DNA from: Hymenolepis diminuta
Taxonomy: Eukaryota; Platyhelminthes; Cestoda; Cyclophyllidea; Hymenolepididae
Length of the DNA stretch: 64,000 nucleotides
Direction of reading: 5' to 3'
Assembly (NCBI GenBank): GCA_900708905.1
Contig: CAADRB010000064.1
Coordinates: 71,344-135,343 of the forward strand
Below are positions 27,429 through 37,338 of this stretch, in pieces. The position numbers and the translations under genes are program-made. The notes under the pieces were generated by a model. It was not told the DNA's origin, searched no databases, and saw nothing but the letters and a program-made list of their open reading frames with translations. Every line of letters starts with the position of its first letter. Within the stretch, counting starts at the first letter, position 1.

Positions 27429-30400
27429 CTGTTTTGAAACCATAGAAACAATATAAGCAGCACAATTTGACGAATGGTTATTAATCAGTTCAAAACCAAT
27501 ACTAATTGTGGCTAGATACAGAATATCAATGGCATAAGATTAAGCCATACCCTCATTAATCGGTTCCAATCGAAATTAATCATTAATGGATCAACATACA
27601 TATAACTCCAAGAGGTATTCGAATTAACCAACCTCGAAAGTATCCTGTTTAAAAATCTCTCTAAATACAAGTATCAAATGTTGATAGCTATTTTAGTCAT
27701 TGGAATATAAATCAAGATGGATAGTAGAAAGCTACTGATTTAAATCAATTACAATAAATTGTTCGCAAACTATGAGGGGGGAATAAACTTGAGTATAAAC
27801 TTTACTCGGAGAAAAACAGGCTACCTGCTAAACTCCAACCGAGCTTAACAGCAAATATCCTAAAAATAGGTCTTAAAGTTAAAGGAACATCGATCACTAC
27901 CCGAGTCCAAGAGAAACTGTCAATTTTCAAGACTGACTTCTCAAACTTTATGCGCTCCTTTAGTAGTGGCAATGACCACTACCAGACAGTCGAATCCTGC
28001 CAACGTAATGTTCTTCATTTTGGATACAATAAGTGTAAAGAAATTGGTCAAGTAGTTCCATATATTTTCGATAAATTCAAGCTTGTCCAACTAAGCAAAG
28101 AGAAAATATTTCCATGACCACAACCTCCAGAAGTGAATTAAAACTTGTAAAGAATGCCAAAAATATAGAAGAGGTAATTATAAAGCCTCTCAGAGCTCTC
28201 TCTTCAGTGTACTAATACGCAATGAAAGGTACTGATCACCAAGGACTAATGCCACTAAAACCAGCACCAAAGTCTACAAAAAAAGAAAGTTACAAGCAAT
28301 TCAAATATTATCTTATATACAGAACAATTTTCTGACCGGTATAAGCTTCAACAAAACCAGATTATTCAAACAAGCTCCAAAGGTATCGAAACACTGGCAT
28401 CATTATAAAAATAGATTAAAAATTACAGAAGGGGCTGTGTTTCAGAACTCCAGCTAAAAACTTGATTGTATAGAGATCAGAATGTTCGAATTACAGCTTC
28501 TGAAAAACAGATATCCCCCTTATTCACTATAAACAGACCGCCTACTAAACAAAAGCTTCATCAATGACGTATTCATGAAAATCTTCGTTTAAGTTCACAC
28601 TAACCAAATGAAATTCACATATTTGGCACGCAACTAACTGGTTACCTTGTGTCCCAAATTAAATCTGCTAAATTTTGGGCAGAAATTTAATTTAAGCTAA
28701 TAATACAGGTATAGGGAAAATAGAGCTTGTTAAAGTGATATTTGATGAAAAATTCACAAAGCGGAAGTTGAACTGAATTGAGTGATCTGAATAGATGAGT
28801 TCTAAGTCATTTGAAAAGAGTTATTTCAACATTTCGCTACCTCTCACTTGACCAAATATTAACCAGTGCAGATGGACAAGTTGTTTACTTGATTCCTGTC
28901 GAACTCGTAACTTCTAGCTTGGTAGACGTAATTATTTAATATCACCAGTGCATACCTTTTTAATTCAAATAGTGTATAAATGTAACTTCATATTAAAATG
29001 CAGCTAAATGGTAAATGTCGCATTTTTATAATCACCAAATAACATATTACGAGGTAATTTCACAAGCGGTTGGTGATATATTTCAGTTCAGAGAGGGATT
29101 GTGAAAAATTATAAACCGACATGTCATATTTAAAACGTATCTACCTGCTCCTTGCTGTAAAAAGATGCAATTAAATCCAGACGGTATGACAAACGATGGA
29201 AATAAAAAACACATCAACAAGCTCTGGGTAATGCGGACATAATCTCATCCATGGACCTAAAGGTCAAATAATTAAATGCGAACATTAGGACATTATTCAA
29301 TAAGCTATACTCCATCTAAGAATATGGCCAATTCAATGATTCCAGAATCTAAATATGATAGGACTCTTGAAACTCTGATCTCAGTATCGTCTTTTTCATC
29401 CTTCCCCCGTTTCATACCTTATTCGGATGCTTTTTATTGACATGAGTAAAATAATGACTAAATCAACTTAAACAAATTATAAGATGTTTAAAGAAAAATT
29501 ACTTTCGTGATCGAGATAAAATTAAGCGAATTCCTAATTCAGTGGAATTCATACTCCAAAAAATACATAATCGGCCAAATGTAATATCACCATGTATCAG
29601 AAAATAAATGCACAAATAAATGAAATTTCTTAGTTCGATTACTTTCACTTTCAATTTCAAAGTAACAGAGATGCCAGATAAGATCACTTAATTACTATGG
29701 TAACTCTAAAAGATTTTGAAAAATGCGCCCCCATTTGATTAAGGTCACCAAACAAGTCGTGCGAGGTGACAGAAAAGTCGTAAAAGTCGTAGGTTAAACT
29801 CACTGCTTGAATTTAACTGAATCGTCATAACTTTAAACTGAAAGTGCACCTCAGCTAGTAACACAAATATATGGGTGAAGAGAAGTTTCATCAAATCACA
29901 ATTCAGCTGGAGTTACCATTGGAAGCAAATGTTGAAAGAAGTCCCCATTTACTTACAGTTTGAATCAAGTTTCATAAAATATCGCTCCATTTGAGGACCA
30001 AATAATTTATAGACTATTATCTTCAAACATAAGTTAAGACTAAGATCCTCAAATTTTGCATAAACCCGTTCGAATAGAATGTAGGAGTTTAAATTTATTT
30101 TAATCTGATACCTTAATTACCAAACAAAAAATTTGATTAAGGCCGCCAAACGAATTGCGCTAGGTGACAGGTCGTAAAACCTGGAAAATATTAACTCGTA
30201 GGTTGAATTTAGCCTCACATAAAATGCGGCAGCACCTTTGAACTGAAAGTGCAAATCGGCAGATGACACGAACAGTGAACACAAAGCATAAAAAACGAGT
30301 TATTCGTAAAATGAAATTCGGTGGACACTTCTCAAAAGTTGAACCGAAATTAATAAGGAAAAACAATGGTTCAATGTATGTGCAGTTTGAAGCGACGACA

Positions 30401-33400
30401 GTAGTTATTAAAACAAGGTTTTCAGTAACATATTCAAAATGAGTTTCACAAATGCAATGTATACTTATACTCTTCTAAAAGCGGCTATTATCAGAACAAT
30501 TTACATTCGTACAAAATGAACAAGATGGTTGATAAGAGGAGGCACATACACAAATAGAAAAACACATAAAAGTGTAATTATAGACTTACACACAATTGTG
30601 ATATGCTTCAATGGATTTAAATTGTAGGAAAGTGAATTTTGATACTGCAATACTTTCATTCCCATTTTGATTGCTAACAGCAACTAGTAAACATTTATAG
30701 AAATAAAAGCAGTTAAACATTCAATAGATATTATTTTGGAGCTGTAAGGTTTATCGCGCTTCCTTAAGGAGGGCGAGATAAGAAGTGGAATCTGTCAAAC
30801 CGACAGACTTGTTTGATTAATGTCTTAATCCAACTTTAAAAATTGCAGATGAATATTTTAATTTTAGAATATGAGAACGTAGTTAAGATAAATCGAAAAT
30901 CGCTTAATCCAGAATTCACTGTAACCACTTTATATTTCAATAGCGCTGAACTAGAAATAAAACTGACTGCTATCACAGAGACTTTTAGAATAGTGTGCAG
31001 GATGCGTAAGGTATCTGAGGACACTTATATCTTTGTAATTTAAACTAATATGATAATAATTAATGTACGTCTTATTTCAGAAGATCTCATGGACAATACT
31101 AGTATAACGAATGATATTTAAAGACACACTATAATAGTGTCAATAAAAGCTAAATAAAGGAATTTAGAATTGCAAGATTTCTAAAAATCGCCACAGCTTT
31201 CGTCTGCAAAGTTAGAAAGGAGCTGAATTGGCCGCCAACGTCTAGAGAAAACAGTATTGTCTCACTCAATCGGAACACCTGAGTTTGTCAGAACAGTGCA
31301 TGACATGATTGACAAAAATTCTAGGAAGTCAATGTGCGGCATCTTGCCAAAGATCCTCAAGTGACTGAGGGAACGACAATATATAAGGAATATTGCTCAT
31401 CAAAACCTCGGATACAAATCATACGTTCTTAGGCGAGATCATTTTATGTCGACAAAACCAACTCAAGAGAATAGTTTAATGTATGCAAAAGGACTCCTAA
31501 ACAAACTGAAGCACACAGAAGAACAAAGGTGTCTTTGATTTTTCCCCCCACGAAAAAAACGTCCACCAGGATCAAAAAGTCAATCCAAGAAATGATAGGT
31601 GGCTATGCGCGGGCGGACCTCACTGAAGTTCCAATTGTTATGCATGCGTACGAAGTTTCCAGCAACAGTGATGGTTTCTCTTTTGTTAGCAATGAAGGAC
31701 ACATCACGACTTCTCAATTTTTTTCCATCAACCCCCCTATGTCTTCCAACAAGATTCGGCTTCATCACATAAAACTCTCCATATCCACGATTGGATGACC
31801 AAAAAGTTTCACCATCAAGTCACACCAAACTTATGGCTCCCTCCTAACTGCTCATCAGACCTTAACACGTCGGATTATTACACGTGGGGTGGGCGGGGCG
31901 GGGCGGAGGGGGGCGTGGCTGGAAAGGAAGTTAATAAGCATCCCCATAAAACCAAATCCTCTTTTCTGATGAAAGCAATAGCCCGAGCAATGGAGGACAT
32001 CAATAAAAACCACCTAATCTGATCAAAACCTGCAATCAGTCGCTTTCGAACTCGAAGTGAATAGATGATAGAAGGCGAAGGAGGATATATAGAATAAAAC
32101 CAAAGTTAACACTATGCTTATTCGTTTTGATACAAGAAACTGTATGTTTCATTCACCCTTTTTCTGAAAGTTCGTAAGGTATTCTCAGATGCCTTACGCA
32201 CCCCGTATTATAATAGCAAAACGACTGGAGAAGTATCAAAACCACATTTTCCCATAGACACACTTCTGAATCGGCTTTATATTGATCAGGAGATGTAAAA
32301 ATTCAATGAAAGATACGCTTTCCTCGGCTATTAAGTAAATTGGAAATGCTTGATTATGAATACGCAAAAGAATTCAACACATAAATTTATCTTCACCCAG
32401 TGTCCTAAGGATCCAAGTTCCAGTCGAAAGAATTTCTCTCAAACATCTCGAGTCAAGAACATCATACAGATAACTTAAAGATCGCAATCATAATTATATA
32501 GAAGTCCCTGCTTTGAAGACCGAAAATCTACTTTTCCCTCCACTCAAAAATCGTAGCATTGGAAGGAATGCGTCTCTCAGCTCGCCTCGTATCTTTAATA
32601 CGACTCTTTTTATCAAATGAGAAATAACATATCCCCTTTTAATTTCTTTACCTGGAATAGTCATTTCAATTTCAGATGGATTTCGAACTTACATCACACG
32701 ACGAGTCGAATGCAAACATAATTTGGTCGAAATCTAGAGGCATACGGGAAGGTCCTACTAACAAAGGGAGAAATGAATCAGCGAAAACGGCTTAATCCGC
32801 CACAGGTATTTTGACTTGTAAGGCGAATAAAAAGATTCCATTAAAATGAGCCTGGTATTAAAATAAGGAAATGAGGCACCTTAACTCCCAACTCAACGCA
32901 GTACTACCGGTTAAATGCCTAAAACGTATAAGTTAATAGAAAGAATACTAGGCACACAAAAATCATATTATTGATTTAAATGCTGGAAAAGCAGTCCTGG
33001 ACATGAAGTTATCTATCAAATTAACTGATTTTGTGTGTTAACACATTCATCCGTGAAAAAAAAGTTATCTAATCATTTTAGCATAAAAATAAACTTTGAC
33101 AACACTACATGGCGGTAACCCAGTGGTTAACGTGGTCGTGCACCAAATTAGGGAACTCCGATACTTATTCGCATACATTCATTTAGCCAAAAATGGTCAA
33201 AAGGTAGAAGATTCCGAGATTCTCAACATGATGTTTCTTTGCTCAGGATAAGTGCTGAAAACGGCAAAGTTCAATGGAATTGCAAATTTCCTACTTTAAC
33301 TGAACAATGCCTGTATATTAATTTGGTGAGAGAAGGGCTATCAGCTTTAACTCAATTACAAGTCAATCAGCGTTGAAGATTGAAAGGAGCACGAAATCAT

Positions 33401-34955
33401 TTCACAACTATTAATATAACAATCCGTCTTTTTTAAGTTTACGTATGATTCAGTAAGTCATGAGTAATAAGTAAAACTAGACAAATTACCTTGAAGCAAT
33501 GGAAAGTTTCAAAGGCGATTTGTTTCTCTTTGCTCTTGAGCAAATTCATCATGAGTTTGAGATTTTCCGGATCAGCAATATATCGATTCATGATTCGGCT
33601 ATTATGACGATCCAAAAGTAGTTCTCCCAAGAGCTAAACGGAAGAGAAAACAAGGTGATAAAGAAAATTTGGTTATGGTCTAAATCATCCTCGATGACAT
33701 TAACTCCTTAATACGCAGAGAATATAACGTCATCCTAGTTAGTTAGAAGAGAGACACTAAAAAGGTACGCTAGTTTCAGGTGGATTTACAAAAGTACGAA
33801 ACCGAAAAACACGATCAAAACAAATCTCGTGATTGTTCACATAGAAATTACTCGAATTATGGGAAAATCGTGAGCAAATTCGAATAGTACACATCACGAA
33901 AAAAACTAACATTCCCTAATTTACATGAATCAATCATACATGCATTCAAACCAATTGGGGCTACATAGAGAACACATAAAAGTTTTATTGAGCTGGTGGC
34001 GTATTGGATAATGGTGAGAATTCACATGTTAAACACATAAACAATAGCAATAATGACAAGGGAGCTAGTCGAACAAGAGCTTAAAATGATCTTAACATAA
34101 AATGAGAAGATAAAAGACTACCTTAAGAGCCTGGCGTTTAGTGACATAGTTCTCAGAAGTGAGCAAAGTTAAATATTGCTTGAAGAATTCATCGTAATTT
34201 CTCTCCAAAAAGTCAGCCACTTCAGGTTTATGTCGTGTTAGAAGATCCCGTAGAGTAGTGAAAGCATCAGAACTAATATCAAAAGCTGTTCCTTGAACAT
34301 GAATGAAAAGATCATAGAATCCAGGAGAACCAAGCACCACTTTGGTTATACTCTCGCTTCTACAAGCATCTCGCAAAATCTAGGAAAATGTACCAGCATA
34401 AAGAAAAGGTAAAAGAAAATGAACCTACAGCTCCGAAATGGATAGCAGTTTCCGGTGTGTAATAACCTTTGAGAAGAGTATTAAGTATTTCAGGGTACTC
34501 CAATAAGTATCTAACCATTGGATTAAATGGTCGAGCAGGTTTACGAAGAATATGAGCAAAAAGATCAACAATTTGTTTGCAACTCTCGAATTCAATCTCC
34601 TCCAAATGAGCGAGGATAAGAGGAACCATGTCGCGAATAATGATTTCCTGAGTTACTTCAGAAAGTATTTCGCTGATACGAGTGCGTTCGAGATTTGAAG
34701 TCTCTGTGTCTCGTTCTCTGCCAGTGGATCTGCCATCCGAACGATCCGTCAGAACTTCTTTAAGATTATTTAAGGAACGAGATATCTCTTCAACAGCTTT
34801 TCGTTTGTCCTTCTCAGTTTTGTTAGGATTATCAAGAACCTAAATAGAAATCATTAAAATATAACCAAAATTCACGTTACTAAAAGGCTTTCATTGATGG
34901 CAGCGATTTGTTCCCGGGGTTGCTTATGTTTATTAAACATTGGCATCATAGGCAT
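27246..34955 (-). CDS. CAB39: MO25 / calcium-binding protein 39, complete 5-exon gene
   Basis: This is a scaffold protein. In animals MO25 binds the pseudokinase STRAD and stabilises the active LKB1 complex, and it also activates MST and SPAK/OSR1-type kinases in the cytosol. It is an all-helical ARM-like repeat protein. Joining exons 34881-34955, 34429-34839, 34122-34379, 33490-33633 and 27246-27428 gives 356 residues without a frame break; family members are usually about 340. Family hallmarks seen: [20 protein letters not shown] and [12 protein letters not shown] (about residues 200-248), GELLLDRHN and [11 protein letters not shown] (about 251-277), [15 protein letters not shown] near the C-terminus. 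All introns are GT-AG, phase 0, of 41, 49, 488 and 6061 bp. The start is taken at 34955 (MPMMPMF) because it matches the usual family start. Upstream in-frame ATGs at 34973, or at 35011 after removal of a 41-bp intron, would add 5 or 6 residues. Confidence 0.96.
29733..29995 (-). repeat. Duplicated intronic repeat, unit 1 (orientation undetermined)
   Basis: TTTGATTAAGGTCACCAAAC, GAGGTGACAG, CGTAGGTTAAA and AAACTGAAAGTGCA occur in the same order and spacing as TTTGATTAAGGCCGCCAAAC, TAGGTGACAG, CGTAGGTTGAA and GAACTGAAAGTGCA in the unit that starts about 390 bases further on. No coding sequence is seen in it. Borders are approximate. Confidence 0.6.
30123..30400 (-). repeat. Duplicated intronic repeat, unit 2 (orientation undetermined)
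   Basis: This is the second copy of the block above, within the last MO25 intron. A further shared GCAGTTTGAA versus ACAGTTTGAA near the end (30383 and 29955) suggests a unit of about 250 bp. It is either an old local tandem duplication or two insertions of one element. Confidence 0.6.
31173..32097 (+). pseudogene. Decayed mariner-like (Tc1/mariner superfamily) transposase
   Basis: This is a cut-and-paste DNA transposon transposase fossil inserted antisense to MO25 in its last intron. Read across several frames it keeps the family's order of motifs: FVCKVRKEL (from about 31203), [16 protein letters not shown] (about 31332), an uninterrupted stretch [19 protein letters not shown] to [10 protein letters not shown] (31383-31536), the [13 protein letters not shown] segment (about 31686-31724), HHQVTPNLW then [13 protein letters not shown] (about 31807-31893), VNKHPHKTK, and a terminal EGEGGYIE followed by TAA (32095-32097). 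It is inactive: stops and frame changes are frequent, the first catalytic Asp position reads CAC (His), and the block expected to hold the second Asp is missing between about 31795 and 31805. I could not find the terminal inverted repeats. Confidence 0.85.
31886..31913 (+). other. G-rich tract, potential G-quadruplex, inserted in the mariner relic
   Basis: Six runs of two to six G separated by single non-G bases lie between the codons for DYYTWG and VAGKE of the relic. Relative to the family's usual WG-to-VxxxE spacing it adds about 8 codons in frame (GRGGAEGG). This suggests local slippage or expansion after insertion. The plus strand is G-rich, which is the non-template strand for the transposase and the template strand for MO25 transcription. 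Confidence 0.7.
33109..33230 (+). repeat. tRNA-derived SINE-like copy in MO25 intron 4
   Basis: ATGGCGGTAACCCAGTGGTT resembles the SINE head with a small insertion, and AACGTGGTCGTGC follows. Downstream GGTAGAAGATTCCGAGATTC parallels the GGCAGAATTCGAGTCTC body block of the 58.2-kb copy. The B box is decayed. Confidence 0.45.
33490..33633 (-). CDS. CAB39: MO25 exon 4
   Basis: 48 codons between TTTAG acceptor and AAG|GTAATT donor. It reads [11 protein letters not shown], then [18 protein letters not shown] and FETFHCFK, the most strongly conserved part of the family. It covers residues 249-296. Confidence 0.97.
34122..34379 (-). CDS. CAB39: MO25 exon 3
   Basis: 86 codons, phase 0 at both ends, acceptor TTTCCTAG and donor AAG|GTAGTC. 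It reads ILRDACRSE through [33 protein letters not shown] and [11 protein letters not shown], colinear with vertebrate MO25. It covers residues 163-248. Confidence 0.97.
34429..34839 (-). CDS. CAB39: MO25 exon 2
   Basis: 137 codons from [20 protein letters not shown] to [10 protein letters not shown]. The part around residues 55-80 ([20 protein letters not shown]) is a charged, serine/threonine-rich stretch, longer than the corresponding loop in vertebrate MO25. That accounts for most of the extra protein length. Donor GCT|GTAGGT, acceptor TTTCTATTTAG. Confidence 0.96.
34881..34955 (-). CDS. CAB39: MO25 exon 1 (coding part)
   Basis: It encodes [20 protein letters not shown] and NESLL, 25 codons, before donor TTA|GTAACG. 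Four closely spaced in-frame Met codons (34955, 34949, 34946, 34940) and two further upstream leave the exact initiator open. It is similar in pattern to the family N-terminus, a short Met/Pro/Phe start then a basic helix. Confidence 0.85.
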
Positions 34956-34967
34956 GATGACTGACAG

Positions 34968-35008
34968 CTGCATGAAACAGCGTAAAATATAAAAAAGATT
35001 AAACCCAC
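34968..35008 (-). other. Putative 41-bp leader intron or trans-splice acceptor of MO25
   Basis: On the minus strand the run from GTGGGT (35008) to TTTCATGCAG (34968) has good donor, pyrimidine tract and acceptor, and is exactly as long as coding intron 1 (41 bp). The base triplet directly before the donor is ATG (35009-35011). Splicing joins it in frame to CTG TCA GTC ATC ATG, giving MLSVI ahead of MPMM. Alternatively the acceptor receives a spliced leader. Confidence 0.4.
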
Positions 35009-35011
35009 CAT

Positions 35012-36512
35012 GCAAAGAATTCAGCAACGACGGGCCTGTCAAATAGTTATGCTAATCCTAAATGCTTGTTACGAACACTAGGCGCACGCGCCGAAGGATC
35101 AGACCAACTAAAACACGAACTGCATTGTTTTTAAGTCAAAATTGAAATTTTCGCTAAAATTTAAATATATATTTACAAGTGGAATAATTAATGTAATATA
35201 ATATTTTTAAGTTGAATTATTGGCTTAGAATTTTTTTAAAGTAATTGAAATCCATATATTTTGTAAATAGAAGATAAAACTATATATTATGCAACCTGAA
35301 CATTCAAATACAATCACATAGAAGCAGATTTTTAATGAACACCTTAATTTTTATTGGCATTTCATTATTCGACAGTTTAGGCAGCATGTATAAATTTAAT
35401 AATAGATGTATCTAAACGAAGAGAACAAGAGCAAAATTACGAATGATTTTTGAAAATATGGCAAGAGGACTAAGTTATATGATAAGTTGAAATAACGGCT
35501 GAATTCTATAATCCTCGGAATGCCGAGATTTTTGTTTATTTTAAGAGTTTTCCAAAACGTACTTCGTACATAATTAAGCTCTTATTCGTTCTCTTTTTTG
35601 GTTCTCACACTTTTAACTGCATTTCCATGATATAATGTTGTTATTTCAATCTTACTGAGTGACCAATCACGACATTATTATTTGTATACTGCACTTCCAA
35701 TTGTAAGATTCCAATTAATATCCTTCATCAATGTACGGTTATTCATCCAATGCTAACTGGCTATTCAAAGAGAAAATTTTATTCCCAATATATGTAGACG
35801 AGCGTAGAAATCCCCGTGTGCGCACCTGAATTCCAGTGTATACACCGTTTAAATTACGTTGATTTTGAGAATACCGTTAACTTCAGTACTGTATATTAAC
35901 TTATTTATCATAACCCTTCCTTCATTTGATTGTTTAGGGTCTTTTCCCAAGATACTGGTACTATGTAATTCCTATACTACAATAACAACTACCAGTGAGG
36001 GGTTAAATTTCTAAACATTTCAATCCGCCTCAAGCACACTTTAAAAGTTAATGCATTTTAATACTTATTTTGCTTAAGGTGATAAAAATCTGAATGACAT
36101 GTTTTTGATATCCCTCAATCATCCTCCTCACTAAAATATTTTGTATAATCCATTAACAGAAAATGGATCGTCCATAATGGATCGTTACGATAGTCAGCTT
36201 GTAAGCGACTTTTTATCTCATCAAAGTATGGACTATTAAACTGAGGGGGAGCACAGTCGATTTCAGTTATTTCTTTCACCTTTTAATTGTTTAATTGTAA
36301 GTGTAGGTTATGATATATATTAAATATTAATTAAATATTTTTAAGAAGTTTGTTTTTAACTTAATTTTACTCTATCTTTATAATAGTTACCTTGCTTTCC
36401 TTTAAATCAAACTTCGGGCTTTCTCGTTTAAAAGGGGCCTATAAAAATAGTCCCTTATGGTGGCGTTTTGAATAGAAAAAATAGCTGTTACAAACTGAGT
36501 GGGATTGTCCGG
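35012..36512. promoter_or_regulatory. Shared upstream region between divergent MO25 and CTL genes
   Basis: About 1.5 kb separates the two start codons, so both promoters must lie here. On the MO25 side there is a GC-rich palindrome (GGCGCACGCGCC, 35081-35092) about 120 bases above its start. On the CTL side there is a TATA box at 36440. A direct repeat AATGGATCGT occurs twice at 36162-36186. I see no exon in the stretch. Confidence 0.5.
36440..36447 (+). promoter_or_regulatory. TATA box of the CTL gene
   Basis: TATAAAAA preceded by GGGGCC lies 66-73 bases upstream of the CTL start codon. A start site about 30 bases downstream would leave a 5' UTR of about 40 bases. This is an inference from consensus and position. 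Confidence 0.5.
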
Positions 36513-37338
36513 ATGGGTCAATCACAGTCTTCCAAGGGTATTTTGTGACACATAAATGTCAAGTATGTTATAGGTGGTCGATCTAATGAATTTTCAATTG
36601 GGGAATTAACTCAGCCTGGTATTTTTCATTTTTTCTCCACTTTTACTTTATTTTCCATTTCATTTGAACTGTGTATTACTCATTCATGTTTAGTTATTTC
36701 CAGCCGAAATCGTGGCATTGGTCTCCCAGTTAAAAAGAGGTTACTCATTATTTTTTCATTTTTCTGTTTCTCCAAACGAGTTTCTTATTATTAATATTTG
36801 TTTTAGACATTGCACCGATGTTCTCTGCTGTATATTATTTTTGATTTCCATTTCTCTCCTTGGTGCTCTTGCCGGATTCAGTTAGTTATAATATATGTTA
36901 AATCTTTTCTTGAAAATTTTATCTATTAATTCTTTTTTTCTCTAGGCTTTGTAATGGGTGACTATCGGAGGATAGTTTTCCCTAAGGATTCCCACGGCAA
37001 AATTTGTGGAATAGATTATCCGTGAGTTTATACTAATTAATTCCGTAAAAGTACGATTGATGTTGAGCTTTATTTTTTCCCATTTCTAGTGACCGAAAGC
37101 ATCTTTACTTCTTCGACCTTCTCTCTTGCCTTGATCTGCCGGAAGTTGTTGTTCAGTATGGTTGTCCCACCAAACAGGTAAAATTCGCCAAATTTCCTCT
37201 CATTATGTTCTTTAGGTGTGCATTAGCAGTTGTCCAAACTACACCTGGACTCTGTCTCAAGAAGATACGTTTGACTCTCGTGAGATGATGATATGTGAAG
37301 GTGGGGTTTCTGGAAATTTTGAGGCATACAAATCTAAG
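36513..37338 (+). CDS. SLC44A2: CTL exons 1-6 (N-terminus, TM1, start of outer loop)
   Basis: Six small exons separated by introns of 156, 67, 65, 68 and 38 bp. Exon 1 ends AAG G|GTATTT. Exon 2 is entered at 36694 (acceptor ATGTTTAG) because only this keeps the frame into PVKKRHCTDVLCC, the family's conserved motif before TM1. A second acceptor 10 bases downstream would shift the frame. Exons 4-6 give GDYRRIVFPKDSHGKICGID, RKHLYFFDLLSC and VCISSCPNYTW, the usual Cys-rich outer-loop blocks. Confidence 0.9.

Noticed and set aside
36704..36739. CTL exon 2 beginning after the stronger acceptor TTATTTCCAG
   Set aside because: Joined to exon 1 it breaks the frame before the HCTDVLCC motif. The acceptor 10 bases upstream preserves it.
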